Below, in pieces: positions 8,650 to 16,894 of a DNA stretch of 64,000 bases. Each line of letters begins with the position of its first letter. Within the stretch, counting starts at the first letter, position 1. Origin of the DNA: Syntrophaceae bacterium UBA1411 (GTDB lineage: Bacteria > Desulfobacterota > Syntrophia > Syntrophales > Smithellaceae); contig DBPV01000022.1 in NCBI GenBank assembly GCA_002304995.1, positions 42,813 to 106,812 on the forward strand, in the 5' to 3' direction. Both the position numbers and the translations under genes were made by a program. The notes under the pieces were generated by a model. The model was given only the letters and a program-made list of their open reading frames with translations, did no database searches and was not told the DNA's origin.

Positions 8650-9722
8650 TTATCACCTATTTTCCTCAAACCCAGCCCGATGGCCACGGCACCGACGGTC
8701 TTGATGCTTTCAATCTTCCCGGCATCAATATTCTTCTTGTTGTAGCCGATTTTTAAAAGAGGGTTGATCACTTCCGTCTCGATGTTCAACCGCTGGGACA
8801 AGTGGCCGGTCAAGCCCGCAATTCTTGAAGATCCGCCTGAGAGATATACACGCTTGATGTAGTCGCCGCCGAACGTCGAACGGAAATAATCAACGGACCT
8901 TTCGATTTCCGCGCAGATCGGTTCGGCGCATTCCAGGATGGCGTTTCTCAGGTCGAGGTTCTCCTGTTCGCCGCCGGGAACGCCCTCCAGTTTCATCCGC
9001 TCCGCCTCTTCCAGCGACACGCCGTATCTGTCCTGCAGTCCTTCCGTAATGGCGTTTCCCGCTATCGTAAAATCCCGGGTAAAAATGGACATGCCGCCCT
9101 TGATGACGTTGATGTTGGTCAGCCCCCCGCCGACGTTGACAATAACGACGATCTCATTGTCTTCGAAGTCGTAGTTGGCTTCGTACATCGTTTCCAGCGC
9201 AAAGGAATCCACGTCCATGATGAGCACCGTGAGGCCGGCCGCCGTAATCGCATCGAGGTAACTGTTGACGTCCGCCTTTTTCGCGGCGACGATGATGACG
9301 TCCATTTGGTTGGGGTTGAATTCGTTGTCCCCGAGAATCTGGAAATCAAAATTGACGTCATCCATATTGTCGAAGGGAAGGTATTTCCCCGCTTCATCGC
9401 GGATGAGTTCCCGCAAGTCGGCTTCTTCCATTTGCGCCAGGGTGACTTTCTTGACGATGACGGAACTTCCGGAAAGGGAGGTGACGATTCCTTTTCCCTT
9501 GCATCCGGAATTGCGGAAAAGTTCTTTGATGCTTGCGGAGAGAGCGGCTGCATCCTCCAAAACACCGTCCACGATGATTCCCGGCGTCACGGGAATCTGT
9601 CGAAACCGGTTAAGAACATAGCCATGGGACGTGTTGATGATTTCGGCAAGCTTCAGAGAATTGGAACCGATGTCCAGGCCGACCAGCTTTTTTGTTCCGG
9701 TAAATAATTCTTTTATGTCCAT
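8646..9722 (-). CDS. pilM: Type IV pilus assembly ATPase-fold protein PilM
   Basis: A 358-residue actin/FtsA-fold protein with the phosphate-1 motif VGLDIGSNSLKLAEI near the N-terminus and VNVGGGLTNINVI and LSGGSSRIAGL as later nucleotide-contact motifs. PilM is cytoplasmic, binds the N-terminus of PilN and transmits the state of the PilB/PilT motors. It is the first pil gene of the operon and lies 46 bases after ftsB. Confidence 0.95.
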   Translation of the reverse strand: MDIKELFTGTKKLVGLDIGSNSLKLAEIINTSHGYVLNRFRQIPVTPGIIVDGVLEDAAALSASIKELFRNSGCKGKGIVTSLSGSSVIVKKVTLAQMEEADLRELIRDEAGKYLPFDNMDDVNFDFQILGDNEFNPNQMDVIIVAAKKADVNSYLDAITAAGLTVLIMDVDSFALETMYEANYDFEDNEIVVIVNVGGGLTNINVIKGGMSIFTRDFTIAGNAITEGLQDRYGVSLEEAERMKLEGVPGGEQENLDLRNAILECAEPICAEIERSVDYFRSTFGGDYIKRVYLSGGSSRIAGLTGHLSQRLNIETEVINPLLKIGYNKKNIDAGKIESIKTVGAVAIGLGLRKIGDK

Positions 9723-9768
9723 TAAAGCACCGAATAAGTCGTTTCTGTTTCAGAAAACCATCTGTCCC

Positions 9769-10035
9769 TTATTTTGCCATCCTGTATACAATATCTCCTT
9801 TTTTCACCATGCCCAGTTCGTTGCGGGCAATGGCTTCAATGTATGCCGGATCACTTCTCAATAAGTGAATCTTTTTTTCCAGGTCCCTGTTGAGGGCCGT
9901 CAGATGAGCGTTTTCTGTCTTGAGCGCAGCCAGTCTTTCGTTCATCAGGTAATTATCGACGATGCCCCGGTTCCCGAAAGTAATTAAAAGCGCCATCAAA
10001 AATAAAAAGGCTATTAAGTACCTGCCTATCTTCAT
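9769..10035 (-). CDS. ftsB: Septum formation initiator, FtsB/DivIC family
   Basis: An 88-residue bitopic protein: transmembrane helix at about residues 5-22 (RYLIAFLFLMALLITFG), then a leucine-zipper-like coiled coil (NERLAALKTENAHLTALNRDLEKKIHLL) and the conserved family ending PAYIEAIARNELGMVKKGDIVYR. FtsB joins FtsL and FtsQ in the divisome. It sits between an XRE regulator and pilM in one minus-strand run, an unusual coupling of a division gene to pilus genes. Confidence 0.88.
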   Translation of the reverse strand: MKIGRYLIAFLFLMALLITFGNRGIVDNYLMNERLAALKTENAHLTALNRDLEKKIHLLRSDPAYIEAIARNELGMVKKGDIVYRMAK

Positions 10036-10077
10036 GGATAATCATATCCTCCAGCAAAAGACGCTTTTAAACCCCGG

Positions 10078-10275
10078 CTACTGCGGAAAGACGTCTTCGT
10101 ATGATTTCTGCAGGGCCTTGGCGACTTTCAATTCAGAATTTTTTCTCGTCGGCAATCCTTTTTCCATTTTGGCCACCGTTTGCGGTGTTAATCCCGCCTC
10201 GCGGGCCAGCTCGGAAATGCTAAGCGGAATCGACTCTCGATACTTTTTTACTCTATTTTTCTTGATATTTTCCAT
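10078..10275 (-). CDS. XRE-family helix-turn-helix regulator
   Basis: A 65-residue single-domain HTH_3 protein: SISELAREAGLTPQTVAKMEKG is the helix-turn-helix, followed by NSELKVAKALQKSYEDVFPQ. It resembles small Cro/C1-type repressors. It is the first gene of the run that continues into ftsB and pilM-Q (42 bases to ftsB), so it may control that operon. The AT-rich region upstream contains a 26-bp perfect palindrome that is a plausible operator for it. Confidence 0.85.
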   Translation of the reverse strand: MENIKKNRVKKYRESIPLSISELAREAGLTPQTVAKMEKGLPTRKNSELKVAKALQKSYEDVFPQ

Positions 10276-10333
10276 GATAACTTAAAGCAATCCCTTGACT
10301 GTTTGGCCCTAAAAAACTACAACTAATGGAAAT

Positions 10334-10339
10334 TGTCAA
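10334..10339 (-). promoter_or_regulatory. Possible -35 box of the XRE-ftsB-pil operon
   Basis: A perfect TTGACA is read on the minus strand at 10339-10334. The -10 at 17-18 bases is only a T-run (TTTTTA), so the promoter is weak or needs an activator. The leader to the XRE start would be about 35 bases. Confidence 0.4.
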
Positions 10340-10359
10340 GAAAAATATCAACAATAATA

Positions 10360-10385
10360 AAGATTAATTAATATTAATTAATCTT
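10360..10385. promoter_or_regulatory. 26-bp perfect palindrome, putative operator
   Basis: The half-site AAGATTAATTAAT is followed immediately by its exact reverse complement, giving 13 + 13 bases with no mismatch. It lies 20 bases upstream of the TTGACA box and 84 bases upstream of the XRE start codon. It is entirely A/T except for the outermost G and C, in a genome that is otherwise GC-rich. Confidence 0.65.
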
Positions 10386-10459
10386 ACTGGGCGATAATAT
10401 CCTGCCTTTCAGATTTTATCGATCTATTTTTTCAAAACATGAAACAAAAAGGATATTTA

Positions 10460-10475
10460 TGTGACATCTGTCACT
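10460..10475. promoter_or_regulatory. CRP/FNR-like inverted repeat
   Basis: TGTGA-CATCTG-TCACT matches the spacing and half-sites of the CRP consensus (TGTGA-N6-TCACA) with one mismatch. It lies between the HcyBio gene and the XRE gene, about 185 bases upstream of the latter. A single site of this kind can occur by chance. Confidence 0.3.
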
Positions 10476-10500
10476 GCCGCGGCCGGACGGAGGCCCAAAG

Positions 10501-10523
10501 CCCCTTCCTCAAGAGGGAAGGGG
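10501..10523 (-). terminator. Hairpin after the HcyBio gene
   Basis: CCCCTTCC (10501-10508) pairs with GGAAGGGG (10516-10523). It begins 33 bases after the stop of the HcyBio gene on the minus strand. Only a short CTTT follows, so it is a weak terminator or an RNA-stabilising hairpin. Confidence 0.45.
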
Positions 10524-10555
10524 CCCGAATTGATTCACTGTTGGTCTTACGTTGG

Positions 10556-11731
10556 TTAAACGGACACGGAAGGCAGATTTTGTTGCGGTTCGCCCAGAAG
10601 AAATTTGCCGCCTTCAATCCAATCCTTCAGAATATTGGCAATCTGGCCGGCCTTGTAATAACTGGACAGAGGGGCGGTAATCACTTTTTTATTGTCGATC
10701 ATCACCGAACCGCTGCGCAGATCCCCGTAGCTCACTTCCGCCACGGGCTTGGGATTGCCCTTCGGATAGTCCATGCTGTAGTCGTATACCTGGGCATAGA
10801 TATCCGCGTCCCGGACGGCGGTATAGCGGGCCATTTCTTCATCGAGCATGGGAATGGGTACGCCGATGCCGACAAACAAAGAAACGCCGTACCCCAAGAT
10901 GCTGGCGCCCGTGAGCCACTCGGGGCTCATCTCCTTCAGATTGCCGATCACCGCCAGGGTGCCCGCTCCTTCCTTGGGAACGCCGTTGGCCGACCGGGCC
11001 ACATGAGGATTATGCTGTGTCCCCGGCCAGGCGATAAATCCCTGGGCGCCGCCCAGGAAGATCCGTGTTCCAACGCCGATCGTCCGGTAGTAGGGATCGT
11101 TGAACAGAGGGCTGAGCTGGCCTGCCGTCGCGTAGGACGCGTTGGCCATGCGCGGACGTAAAATGCCCATGTAGGTGTAAATCGTTGTGTCGGAGAGATT
11201 CACGGCGCAGTTATAGTTCTGATAGGCATTGCGCGGATTGAACAGGAAGGCGTCCCGCAAATCGTTGATGGTGATGTTTTTTTCAAATTTGCGCGCCGGA
11301 TAACAATCCGTGCCGTATCCCTCGGCCCGCAATTTGACGACGTTGCCGGACACCAGATCTTCGATCACATGACCGCCGCCGTAATTGAATTCGCCGGGAT
11401 AGACGCTGTTTTGCGGATCTCCCTCGACGACTTCCGTCGCGCCGAGATAGCAGTCGACCGCCGCAATGCCGCCGTAGGCGGGCACGTCGTTGAGCCAGAC
11501 GCGGGACGCCCGGATGCGCGGCGCCGTGTGGCCGAAATTCAGAAAAGCGCCCGAAGAGCACATCGCACCGAAGGTGCCGGTCGTGACGACATCGACACGG
11601 CGGGCCGCCTCGACCTCTCCGTGACGCGCCACCACATCGATCATTTCCTCGGCCGTAACGACGACGGCACATCCTTTTTTGATCTTTTCGTTGATTTCCT
11701 GAAAGGTTTTTTTAACTTTGAATTTTTTCAT
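10556..11731 (-). CDS. HcyBio (DUF39) family protein, probable sulfur-transfer / homocysteine biosynthesis
   Basis: A 391-residue member of the DUF39 family, with VDVVTTGTFGAMCSSGAFLNFGHTAPRIR, DCYLGATEVVEGDPQNSVYPGEFNYGGGHVIEDLVSG in sequence order, and FLGGAQGFIAWPGTQHNP further on. Methanogen and sulfate-reducer homologues make homocysteine from aspartate semialdehyde and sulfide, together with a NIL-ferredoxin partner. The conserved Cys in GAMCSSG and the one in YGTDCYPARK are candidates for the sulfur-carrying residues. No NIL or CBS partner gene is adjacent. It stands alone on the minus strand between dut and the XRE gene. Confidence 0.85.
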   Translation of the reverse strand: MKKFKVKKTFQEINEKIKKGCAVVVTAEEMIDVVARHGEVEAARRVDVVTTGTFGAMCSSGAFLNFGHTAPRIRASRVWLNDVPAYGGIAAVDCYLGATEVVEGDPQNSVYPGEFNYGGGHVIEDLVSGNVVKLRAEGYGTDCYPARKFEKNITINDLRDAFLFNPRNAYQNYNCAVNLSDTTIYTYMGILRPRMANASYATAGQLSPLFNDPYYRTIGVGTRIFLGGAQGFIAWPGTQHNPHVARSANGVPKEGAGTLAVIGNLKEMSPEWLTGASILGYGVSLFVGIGVPIPMLDEEMARYTAVRDADIYAQVYDYSMDYPKGNPKPVAEVSYGDLRSGSVMIDNKKVITAPLSSYYKAGQIANILKDWIEGGKFLLGEPQQNLPSVSV

Positions 11732-11814
11732 GACCTTTTACCGGCCGCTCTTTATTTTGCCGGATTTCATACCACTGTTTTGGCGCAAATGCAAAATTCC
11801 TGCGCGCCGCGCCT

Positions 11815-12258
11815 TTACGTGTGTCCGAAGCCGCCCGGCCCCCGGACGGTTTCGCTCAGGTCGGCCGACTCGATCCACTCGGCCCGGCAGACGCGGGCAA
11901 TGACCATCTGCGCCAGACGCAGCCCCCGGAACACGATAAACGGGGAATCGCCGTGGTTGATGACAATGAGCGCGATTTCGCCGCGGTAGTCCGCGTCGAT
12001 TGTTCCGGGAGTATTTAAAAGCGTCACGCCCTGATGCAGCGCCAGGCCGCTGCGCGGGCGAATCTGCGCCTCATAGCCTTCCGGGAGAGCCACGGCGATA
12101 CCGGTTGGAATTTTTTTGCGGCCGCCGGGCGGAATCGTTTCCTCGCCGGTAACGGCCGCAAAGAGGTCCATTCCCGCCGCCTGATCGGTCATATACCGGG
12201 GCAGGGGCAGATCTTCACTGCCGGCAATCCTCTTTATTTGGACTTTAAGAGTTTCCAT
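11815..12258 (-). CDS. dut: dUTP diphosphatase
   Basis: A 147-residue trimeric-type dUTPase with all five motifs: AAGMDLFA, PRSGLALHQG, GTIDADYRGEI (catalytic Asp), RLAQMVIARV and the C-terminal RGPGGFGHT arm. It hydrolyses dUTP to dUMP, keeping uracil out of DNA and feeding thymidylate synthesis. It follows the pnp terminator on the same strand, so it likely has its own promoter or relies on read-through. Confidence 0.95.
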   Translation of the reverse strand: METLKVQIKRIAGSEDLPLPRYMTDQAAGMDLFAAVTGEETIPPGGRKKIPTGIAVALPEGYEAQIRPRSGLALHQGVTLLNTPGTIDADYRGEIALIVINHGDSPFIVFRGLRLAQMVIARVCRAEWIESADLSETVRGPGGFGHT

Positions 12259-12270
12259 GAAAGATTAGAA

Positions 12271-12306
12271 ATCATCCCGCACCGGCTTCCGCCGGCGCGG
12301 GATGAT
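12271..12306 (-). terminator. Hairpin terminator after pnp
   Basis: ATCATCCCGC (12271-12280) pairs perfectly with GCGGGATGAT (12297-12306), with an inner CCGGC-TTCC-GCCGG stem. It lies in the 69-base gap between pnp and dut. The T-tract is short and broken (TTTCTAATCTTTC on the minus strand). Confidence 0.7.
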
Positions 12307-12327
12307 CGTCTGTAACCGAAAAAACAG

Positions 12328-14448
12328 CTACTTTGTTTCCGCGCCCAGCGCTTCTTTCCGGCTGAGACGGATTTTGCCCTGTTTGTCCACTTCCAGCACC
12401 TTGACCATGACCTCGTCGCCTTCCTGCAGAACGTCCGTTACCTTGGCGATTCTTTCCTTGGCGATCTGCGAAATATGCAGCAGACCTTCCGTTCCGGGAA
12501 GAATTTCGACAAACGCGCCGAAATCGACGATTTTCTTGACGGTGCCGCGGTAAATCTTGCCGACTTCCGCTTCTTCGGTGAGCCACTTGACCATCGCCAC
12601 GGCGCGGGCCGCCGCTTCGGCGTCGGCGGACGCGATCGTCACGGTCCCGTCGTCTTCCACGTCGATGGTGACGCCGGTTTCGCTGATGATCTGGCGGATG
12701 TTCTTTCCACCGGAGCCGATGACGGTGCGCACCTGGTCTTCCTTCACCTTGACGGTGGTGATGCGCGGCGCGTAGAGCGAAATGTCCGGCCGCGGCGCGG
12801 ACAGGGTTTCGCGGATCTTGCCGATGATGAACAGGCGGCCGTCGCGGGCCTGGGCCAGCGCCTTGCGCAGGATGTCTTCAGTCAGGCCGTCGATCTTGAT
12901 GTCCATCTGCATGGCGGTCACGCCTTTTTCCGTTCCGCAGACCTTGAAATCCATATCGCCGGCATGGTCTTCATCGCCCAGAATGTCGGACAGAATGACG
13001 ACGTCGTCTCCTTCCTTCAGCAGTCCCATGGCGATGCCCGCGACGATGTCCCGCACCGGCACGCCGCCGTCCATCAGACACAGAATGCCGCCGCACACCG
13101 TCGCCATCGAGGACGATCCATTGGAAGAGAGAATTTCGGAAACGATCCGGATCGTGTAGGGAAACTGCTCCGGCGGCGGGAGCACGGGAACCAGCGCCTT
13201 GCGCGCCAGCGCGCCGTGGCCGATTTCCCTGCGGCCGGGCGACCGAAGCGATTTGGCTTCGCCCACGCTGTAAGGCGGAAAATTATAATGGAGCAGGAAG
13301 GAACGGAGTTCTTCGCCGCCGACATAGTCCATGCGCTGCTCATCCGAGGAGGTTCCCAGGGTGAGAGCGGTGAGCGCCTGCGTTTCGCCGCGGTTGAAGA
13401 GGGCCGATCCGTGGGCACGCGGCAGCACGCCGGCTTCCGAGCTGATCGGGCGGATATCGGTTGAAGACCGGCCGTCAATTCGCTTTTTGTCGTTTAATAT
13501 CATCTCCCGGAGAATTCGGGATTCCAGATGCTCGATGATTGCAGCAACCTTTTTGCAAAGCCCGACGTCATCCCCGCCGATTTTTTTGATGACCGCTTCC
13601 CGAACGTCGCCCAGCTTGGCGTAGCGCTCCAGCTTGCGCGGCATGCCGTAGCCTTCTTTGAGGCCCGGCAACGCTTCCTCGCGCACCCGGGCGATCAGTT
13701 CTTCATCCGGCGCGGCTTCTTCCACCGGCCGCTTGGCTTTGCCGACCGCCGCCCGCATCTGGTCCTGCAGATCGATCACCGGCCGAACGGCTTCCAGGCC
13801 GAATTTGATGGCATCGACGATAATGTCTTCCGGCACTTCCTTGGCTTCGCCTTCCATCATGACCAGTTCGACGTCATAGGCGCGGCCCGACCGGCTCGGC
13901 GTGACCTTGCGTCCCACCAGAAAGAGATTCATTTCGCTTTCCTGCATTTTTTCCGCGGACGCATTGGCGACCAGTTCGCCGGCAATCCGTCCGACGCGCA
14001 CGCCGGCGATCGGCCCCTTGAACGGAATGTCCGATATCTCGAGCGCGGCGGACGCGCCGATCATCGCCGCGACATCCGCGTCGTTTTCCTTGTCCACCGA
14101 CAGCACCGTCGCCACCATCTGGGTTTCCGAATAGTACCCTTTGGGGAACAGCGGACGAATCGCCCGGTCAATGATGCGCGACGTTAAAATTTCCCGCTCG
14201 TTGGGACGCCCCTCACGCTTGAAAAAACCGCCGGGAATTTTACCCGCGGCAAAAGTCATTTCCTGATAATCCACGGTGAGCGGCAGAAAATCGACGCCTT
14301 CCCTCACACTTTTCAAAGAAACAGCCGTGACCAGCACGACGGTGTCCCCGTAATAGACCAGCGTGGAACCGTCCGCCTGCGCGGCTACATAATTGGTTTT
14401 GATTGTGAAATTTCGCCCTGCGAAATCCGTACTGAATGCTTTACTCAT
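12328..14448 (-). CDS. pnp: Polyribonucleotide nucleotidyltransferase (PNPase)
   Basis: A 706-residue protein of full PNPase length: two RNase PH domains (about 12-145 and 325-460), the helical linker, a KH domain (VIGSGGKNIRQIISETG) and an S1 domain (GTVKKIVDFGAFVEILPGTEGLLHISQI). The phosphate and metal-site signature GEDHAGDMDFKV-like DILGDEDHAGDMDFKV is present. It degrades RNA 3' to 5' by phosphorolysis. It follows rpsO with a 238-base structured gap, the same gene pair as in E. coli. The start has a GGAGG Shine-Dalgarno. Confidence 0.97.
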   Translation of the reverse strand: MSKAFSTDFAGRNFTIKTNYVAAQADGSTLVYYGDTVVLVTAVSLKSVREGVDFLPLTVDYQEMTFAAGKIPGGFFKREGRPNEREILTSRIIDRAIRPLFPKGYYSETQMVATVLSVDKENDADVAAMIGASAALEISDIPFKGPIAGVRVGRIAGELVANASAEKMQESEMNLFLVGRKVTPSRSGRAYDVELVMMEGEAKEVPEDIIVDAIKFGLEAVRPVIDLQDQMRAAVGKAKRPVEEAAPDEELIARVREEALPGLKEGYGMPRKLERYAKLGDVREAVIKKIGGDDVGLCKKVAAIIEHLESRILREMILNDKKRIDGRSSTDIRPISSEAGVLPRAHGSALFNRGETQALTALTLGTSSDEQRMDYVGGEELRSFLLHYNFPPYSVGEAKSLRSPGRREIGHGALARKALVPVLPPPEQFPYTIRIVSEILSSNGSSSMATVCGGILCLMDGGVPVRDIVAGIAMGLLKEGDDVVILSDILGDEDHAGDMDFKVCGTEKGVTAMQMDIKIDGLTEDILRKALAQARDGRLFIIGKIRETLSAPRPDISLYAPRITTVKVKEDQVRTVIGSGGKNIRQIISETGVTIDVEDDGTVTIASADAEAAARAVAMVKWLTEEAEVGKIYRGTVKKIVDFGAFVEILPGTEGLLHISQIAKERIAKVTDVLQEGDEVMVKVLEVDKQGKIRLSRKEALGAETK

Positions 14449-14496
14449 TAATTTCCTCCACCTTATTAGGTTGTTGTTGTCCGGAACAGGAAAGGA

Positions 14497-14527
14497 AAGG
14501 TTCCCGCGGCAAGCCGCAAAAAACCTT
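14497..14527 (-). promoter_or_regulatory. Stem-loop in the pnp leader
   Basis: AAGGTT (14497-14502) pairs with AACCTT (14522-14527) around an inner GCGGC-AA-GCCGC stem. It lies about 50 bases upstream of the pnp start codon in the same leader as the longer rpsO-pnp hairpin and may be part of pnp mRNA control. Confidence 0.5.
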
Positions 14528-14567
14528 CAATTCGCATGGAACACTGCGAAGCGCGCCTGGTTTTCGT

Positions 14568-14678
14568 AAAAAAAACAGGTGCACGGACAAATTCAAGGGC
14601 GAAACGCAAAAGCCGATTGACTCCAGCAGCGATGAATCCGTGTCCAATCGGGAGTCCTTTTGCCTTCCGCCCTTGAAT
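14568..14678 (-). terminator. Long rpsO-pnp intergenic hairpin with T-tract (likely processing site)
   Basis: Starting 9 bases after the rpsO stop, CGCCCTTGAAT (14668-14678) pairs with ATTCAAGGGCG (14591-14601), CTTTTGC with GCAAAAG, and CAATCGG with CCGATTG, giving about 25 paired positions with small internal loops. Eight T residues (14575-14568) follow 15 bases after the stem. In E. coli the rpsO-pnp gap holds a terminator and an RNase III-cut hairpin that mediates PNPase autoregulation; this element has the right place and shape for either role. Confidence 0.7.
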
Positions 14679-14686
14679 GGCTCTTA

Positions 14687-14953
14687 TTATTTCCTGAGGC
14701 CCAGACGTTTGATTATGTTCCGATAACGCTCAACATCATCTTCCTTGATGTAATTGAGCAACCTTCTCCTCTGCCCGACGAGTTTCAGAAGACCGCGCCG
14801 GGAATGATGATCTTTCTGATGCGCCTTGAAATGCTCCGTCAGATATTCAATTCGTGCGCTCAAAAGAGCAATCTGTACTTCCGGGGACCCGGTATCCTTT
14901 TCGTGCAGCCGGTAGTCCTCGATTAATGCCTTTCTTTTTTCAACAGTTAACAC
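14687..14953 (-). CDS. rpsO: 30S ribosomal protein S15, GTG start
   Basis: An 88-residue S15 with the expected helices: EKRKALIEDYRLHEKDTGSPEVQIALLSARI and HQKDHHSRRGLLKLVGQRRRLLNYI. The start is a GTG at 14953 with GGGAGG ten bases upstream. S15 binds the three-way junction of 16S rRNA and in some bacteria represses its own translation. It lies between truB and pnp in the standard order. Confidence 0.97.
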   Translation of the reverse strand: MLTVEKRKALIEDYRLHEKDTGSPEVQIALLSARIEYLTEHFKAHQKDHHSRRGLLKLVGQRRRLLNYIKEDDVERYRNIIKRLGLRK

Positions 14954-14989
14954 GCTTTTTTCCTCCCTCTTAAAAAATTCCTTTTTATT

Positions 14990-15937
14990 TCAGTTATTCC
15001 TTATCGGTTGTCCAAACACCCTCAGGATTCTGGCCGCCCGAGCCTTGTCGTCCTGACCGGCCAGCGCGTCGGCTGGCATCAGCATCTCTGCCACAGCCAC
15101 CAGATCACCATCAGGAAGCGTAAACTTTATCACATCTCCGGCCGCAAGAAAAGGAAGAACATTTTGCCGCAGCGTTCCCGCATCCGGCTGAAAACCGGTC
15201 CGGATCCGGTCGGCCAGCGCCGGAGCGGTTTCCACGGCCGGCATATCCGGCAGCAGCCGGGCCAGCGGGAGCAGTCGGTCCGCCAGGATCTCTCTGGGCG
15301 TCGCCGACGGCTTCTTCTCCAGAACCACGGCCATGTCTTCCGTAAAAAATCCGCTCCGGAGGCGGCGCAGTCCGGCCAGACACGCTCCGCACCCCAGGAT
15401 CTTCCCGACATCGGAACAAACGGTCCGGATGTAGGTGCCTTTCGAGCAGGAAATTTCAAACGTCACGTACGGCCGGGCGATGCTTTTCACGTCAAGCGAG
15501 AAGATTTCCACTTCCCGCGCCGCCACTTCCGGAAACTCTCCGGCCCTGGCGTACTTGTATAAAGGCTTTCCTTTATGCTTGAGCGCCGAATAGGCCGGCG
15601 GCACCTGCCGGATCCTGCCCACCATCCGTTTCAACGTCTGCCGGAGGTCTTCCTCCGGCACCGGCCCGTCCGACGTCCGGATCACCTGCCCTTCCGTATC
15701 CTGCGTATCGGTCTGGACCCCCAGCAGCATGGTGGCCAGATAGGTTTTGTGCTGTGCGGTCAAAAACTGCGCCAGCTTGGTCGCCTCTCCCACGCAAACC
15801 GGCAGCACGCCGGTTGCCATCGGATCGAGCGTTCCGGTATGCCCCGCCTTCCGGACACCGAGGATCTTTTTCACTTCGCTCACGACATCGTGGGACGAAT
15901 ACCCGGCCGGTTTGTCAATCACCACGATTCCGTCCAT
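14990..15937 (-). CDS. truB: tRNA pseudouridine-55 synthase
   Basis: A 315-residue TruB with the catalytic aspartate D38 in AGHTGTLDPMATGVLPV and the later GTYIRTVCSDVG and PPAYSALKHKGKPLYKYARAGE motifs, plus a C-terminal PUA-like extension. It makes psi-55 in the T-loop of tRNAs. Seven bases separate it from the upstream nrnA. Confidence 0.96.
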   Translation of the reverse strand: MDGIVVIDKPAGYSSHDVVSEVKKILGVRKAGHTGTLDPMATGVLPVCVGEATKLAQFLTAQHKTYLATMLLGVQTDTQDTEGQVIRTSDGPVPEEDLRQTLKRMVGRIRQVPPAYSALKHKGKPLYKYARAGEFPEVAAREVEIFSLDVKSIARPYVTFEISCSKGTYIRTVCSDVGKILGCGACLAGLRRLRSGFFTEDMAVVLEKKPSATPREILADRLLPLARLLPDMPAVETAPALADRIRTGFQPDAGTLRQNVLPFLAAGDVIKFTLPDGDLVAVAEMLMPADALAGQDDKARAARILRVFGQPIRNN

Positions 15938-15943
15938 AAACGC

Positions 15944-16894
15944 CTATAATTCTTTTACCGCCTGCCGCACCCGGGCCTTGATCCCGGCAAGATCGCCTTC
16001 GATCCGGCAGGCCGCGGCGTTGATGTGTCCGCCGCCGCCGAAGCGCGCGGCAATTTTTTCCACATTCACTTTACCCTTGGAACGCAGGCTCAGCTTAAAC
16101 TGGTTGTCGCCGATCTGCGAATACACCATGGCGATGGCGACATCTTTCACCGTGCGGGGAATATCGATGAAGCCGTCCGTGTGTTCCATGCTCGCGCCCG
16201 TCTGCCGCAGATGATCGAAGGTCACGACCAGGGAAGCGGTTTGCAGCTCCAGATCGAGCTCCAGCGTCTCCAGCACCCGGGACAGAAGCTTCAGCTTGGC
16301 CGGCGGATCGCTTTCGTAAATATTTTCGGAAATCCACTGCGGACTCGCGCCGCCCTGCACCAGGTCGGCCGCCGCCCGGAGCGTATCGGGATGCGTGCTG
16401 GAATAGCGGAATCCGCCGGTATCCGTAAGAATCGCCGCATAGAGATTCGTGCAGATTTCCTCGGTCAGCTTCACGTGCATTTTACGCATCAGCCGGTAAA
16501 GCAGTTCTCCTGTGGAACTGGCTTTCGGATCCAGAAGGCGCAATTTACTGAATCCGCCGTTGGACACATGGTGGTCGATGTTGATGAGCGTCTTGATGGT
16601 CGTCACATCGGCGGCGATTTTTCCGATCCGCTCCAGTTCGGAGCAGTCCAGAATGAAGCCGACATCATATCGGTCGAGATGTTCCAGTTCCGACACGATG
16701 TTTTCGGCACCCGGCAAAAACCGGTAATGCCCGGGCGTGGCGTCCTGGTTGTAAATCACCGCCTCCTTGCCCAGATCCTTCAGCATCCAGGCAAGCGCCA
16801 GCTCCGAGCCCAGGGCGTCTCCGTCGAGCCGGACATGGGCGGTGATGAGAAATCTTTTTCCGGATGAAATGGCTGAAATAATCTCTTTAATCAT
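15944..16894 (-). CDS. nrnA: DHH-family phosphoesterase, NrnA-like oligoribonuclease / pAp phosphatase
   Basis: A 316-residue DHH-DHHA1 protein with AHVRLDGDALGSELAL, CSELERIG, NIDHHVSNGGF (the DHH motif) and the C-terminal ARFGGGGHINAAACRI glycine motif. NrnA-type enzymes finish RNA decay by degrading 2-5 nt RNAs and may dephosphorylate pAp. The start at 16894 overlaps the end of rbfA by 8 bases. A longer frame to 17029 runs through rbfA and is rejected. Being beside pnp links it to RNA turnover. Confidence 0.9.
   Translation of the reverse strand: MIKEIISAISSGKRFLITAHVRLDGDALGSELALAWMLKDLGKEAVIYNQDATPGHYRFLPGAENIVSELEHLDRYDVGFILDCSELERIGKIAADVTTIKTLINIDHHVSNGGFSKLRLLDPKASSTGELLYRLMRKMHVKLTEEICTNLYAAILTDTGGFRYSSTHPDTLRAAADLVQGGASPQWISENIYESDPPAKLKLLSRVLETLELDLELQTASLVVTFDHLRQTGASMEHTDGFIDIPRTVKDVAIAMVYSQIGDNQFKLSLRSKGKVNVEKIAARFGGGGHINAAACRIEGDLAGIKARVRQAVKEL

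Noticed and set aside
10439..11161. A 240-residue plus-strand frame
   Set aside because: Overlaps the HcyBio gene on the other strand and has no recognisable motif.
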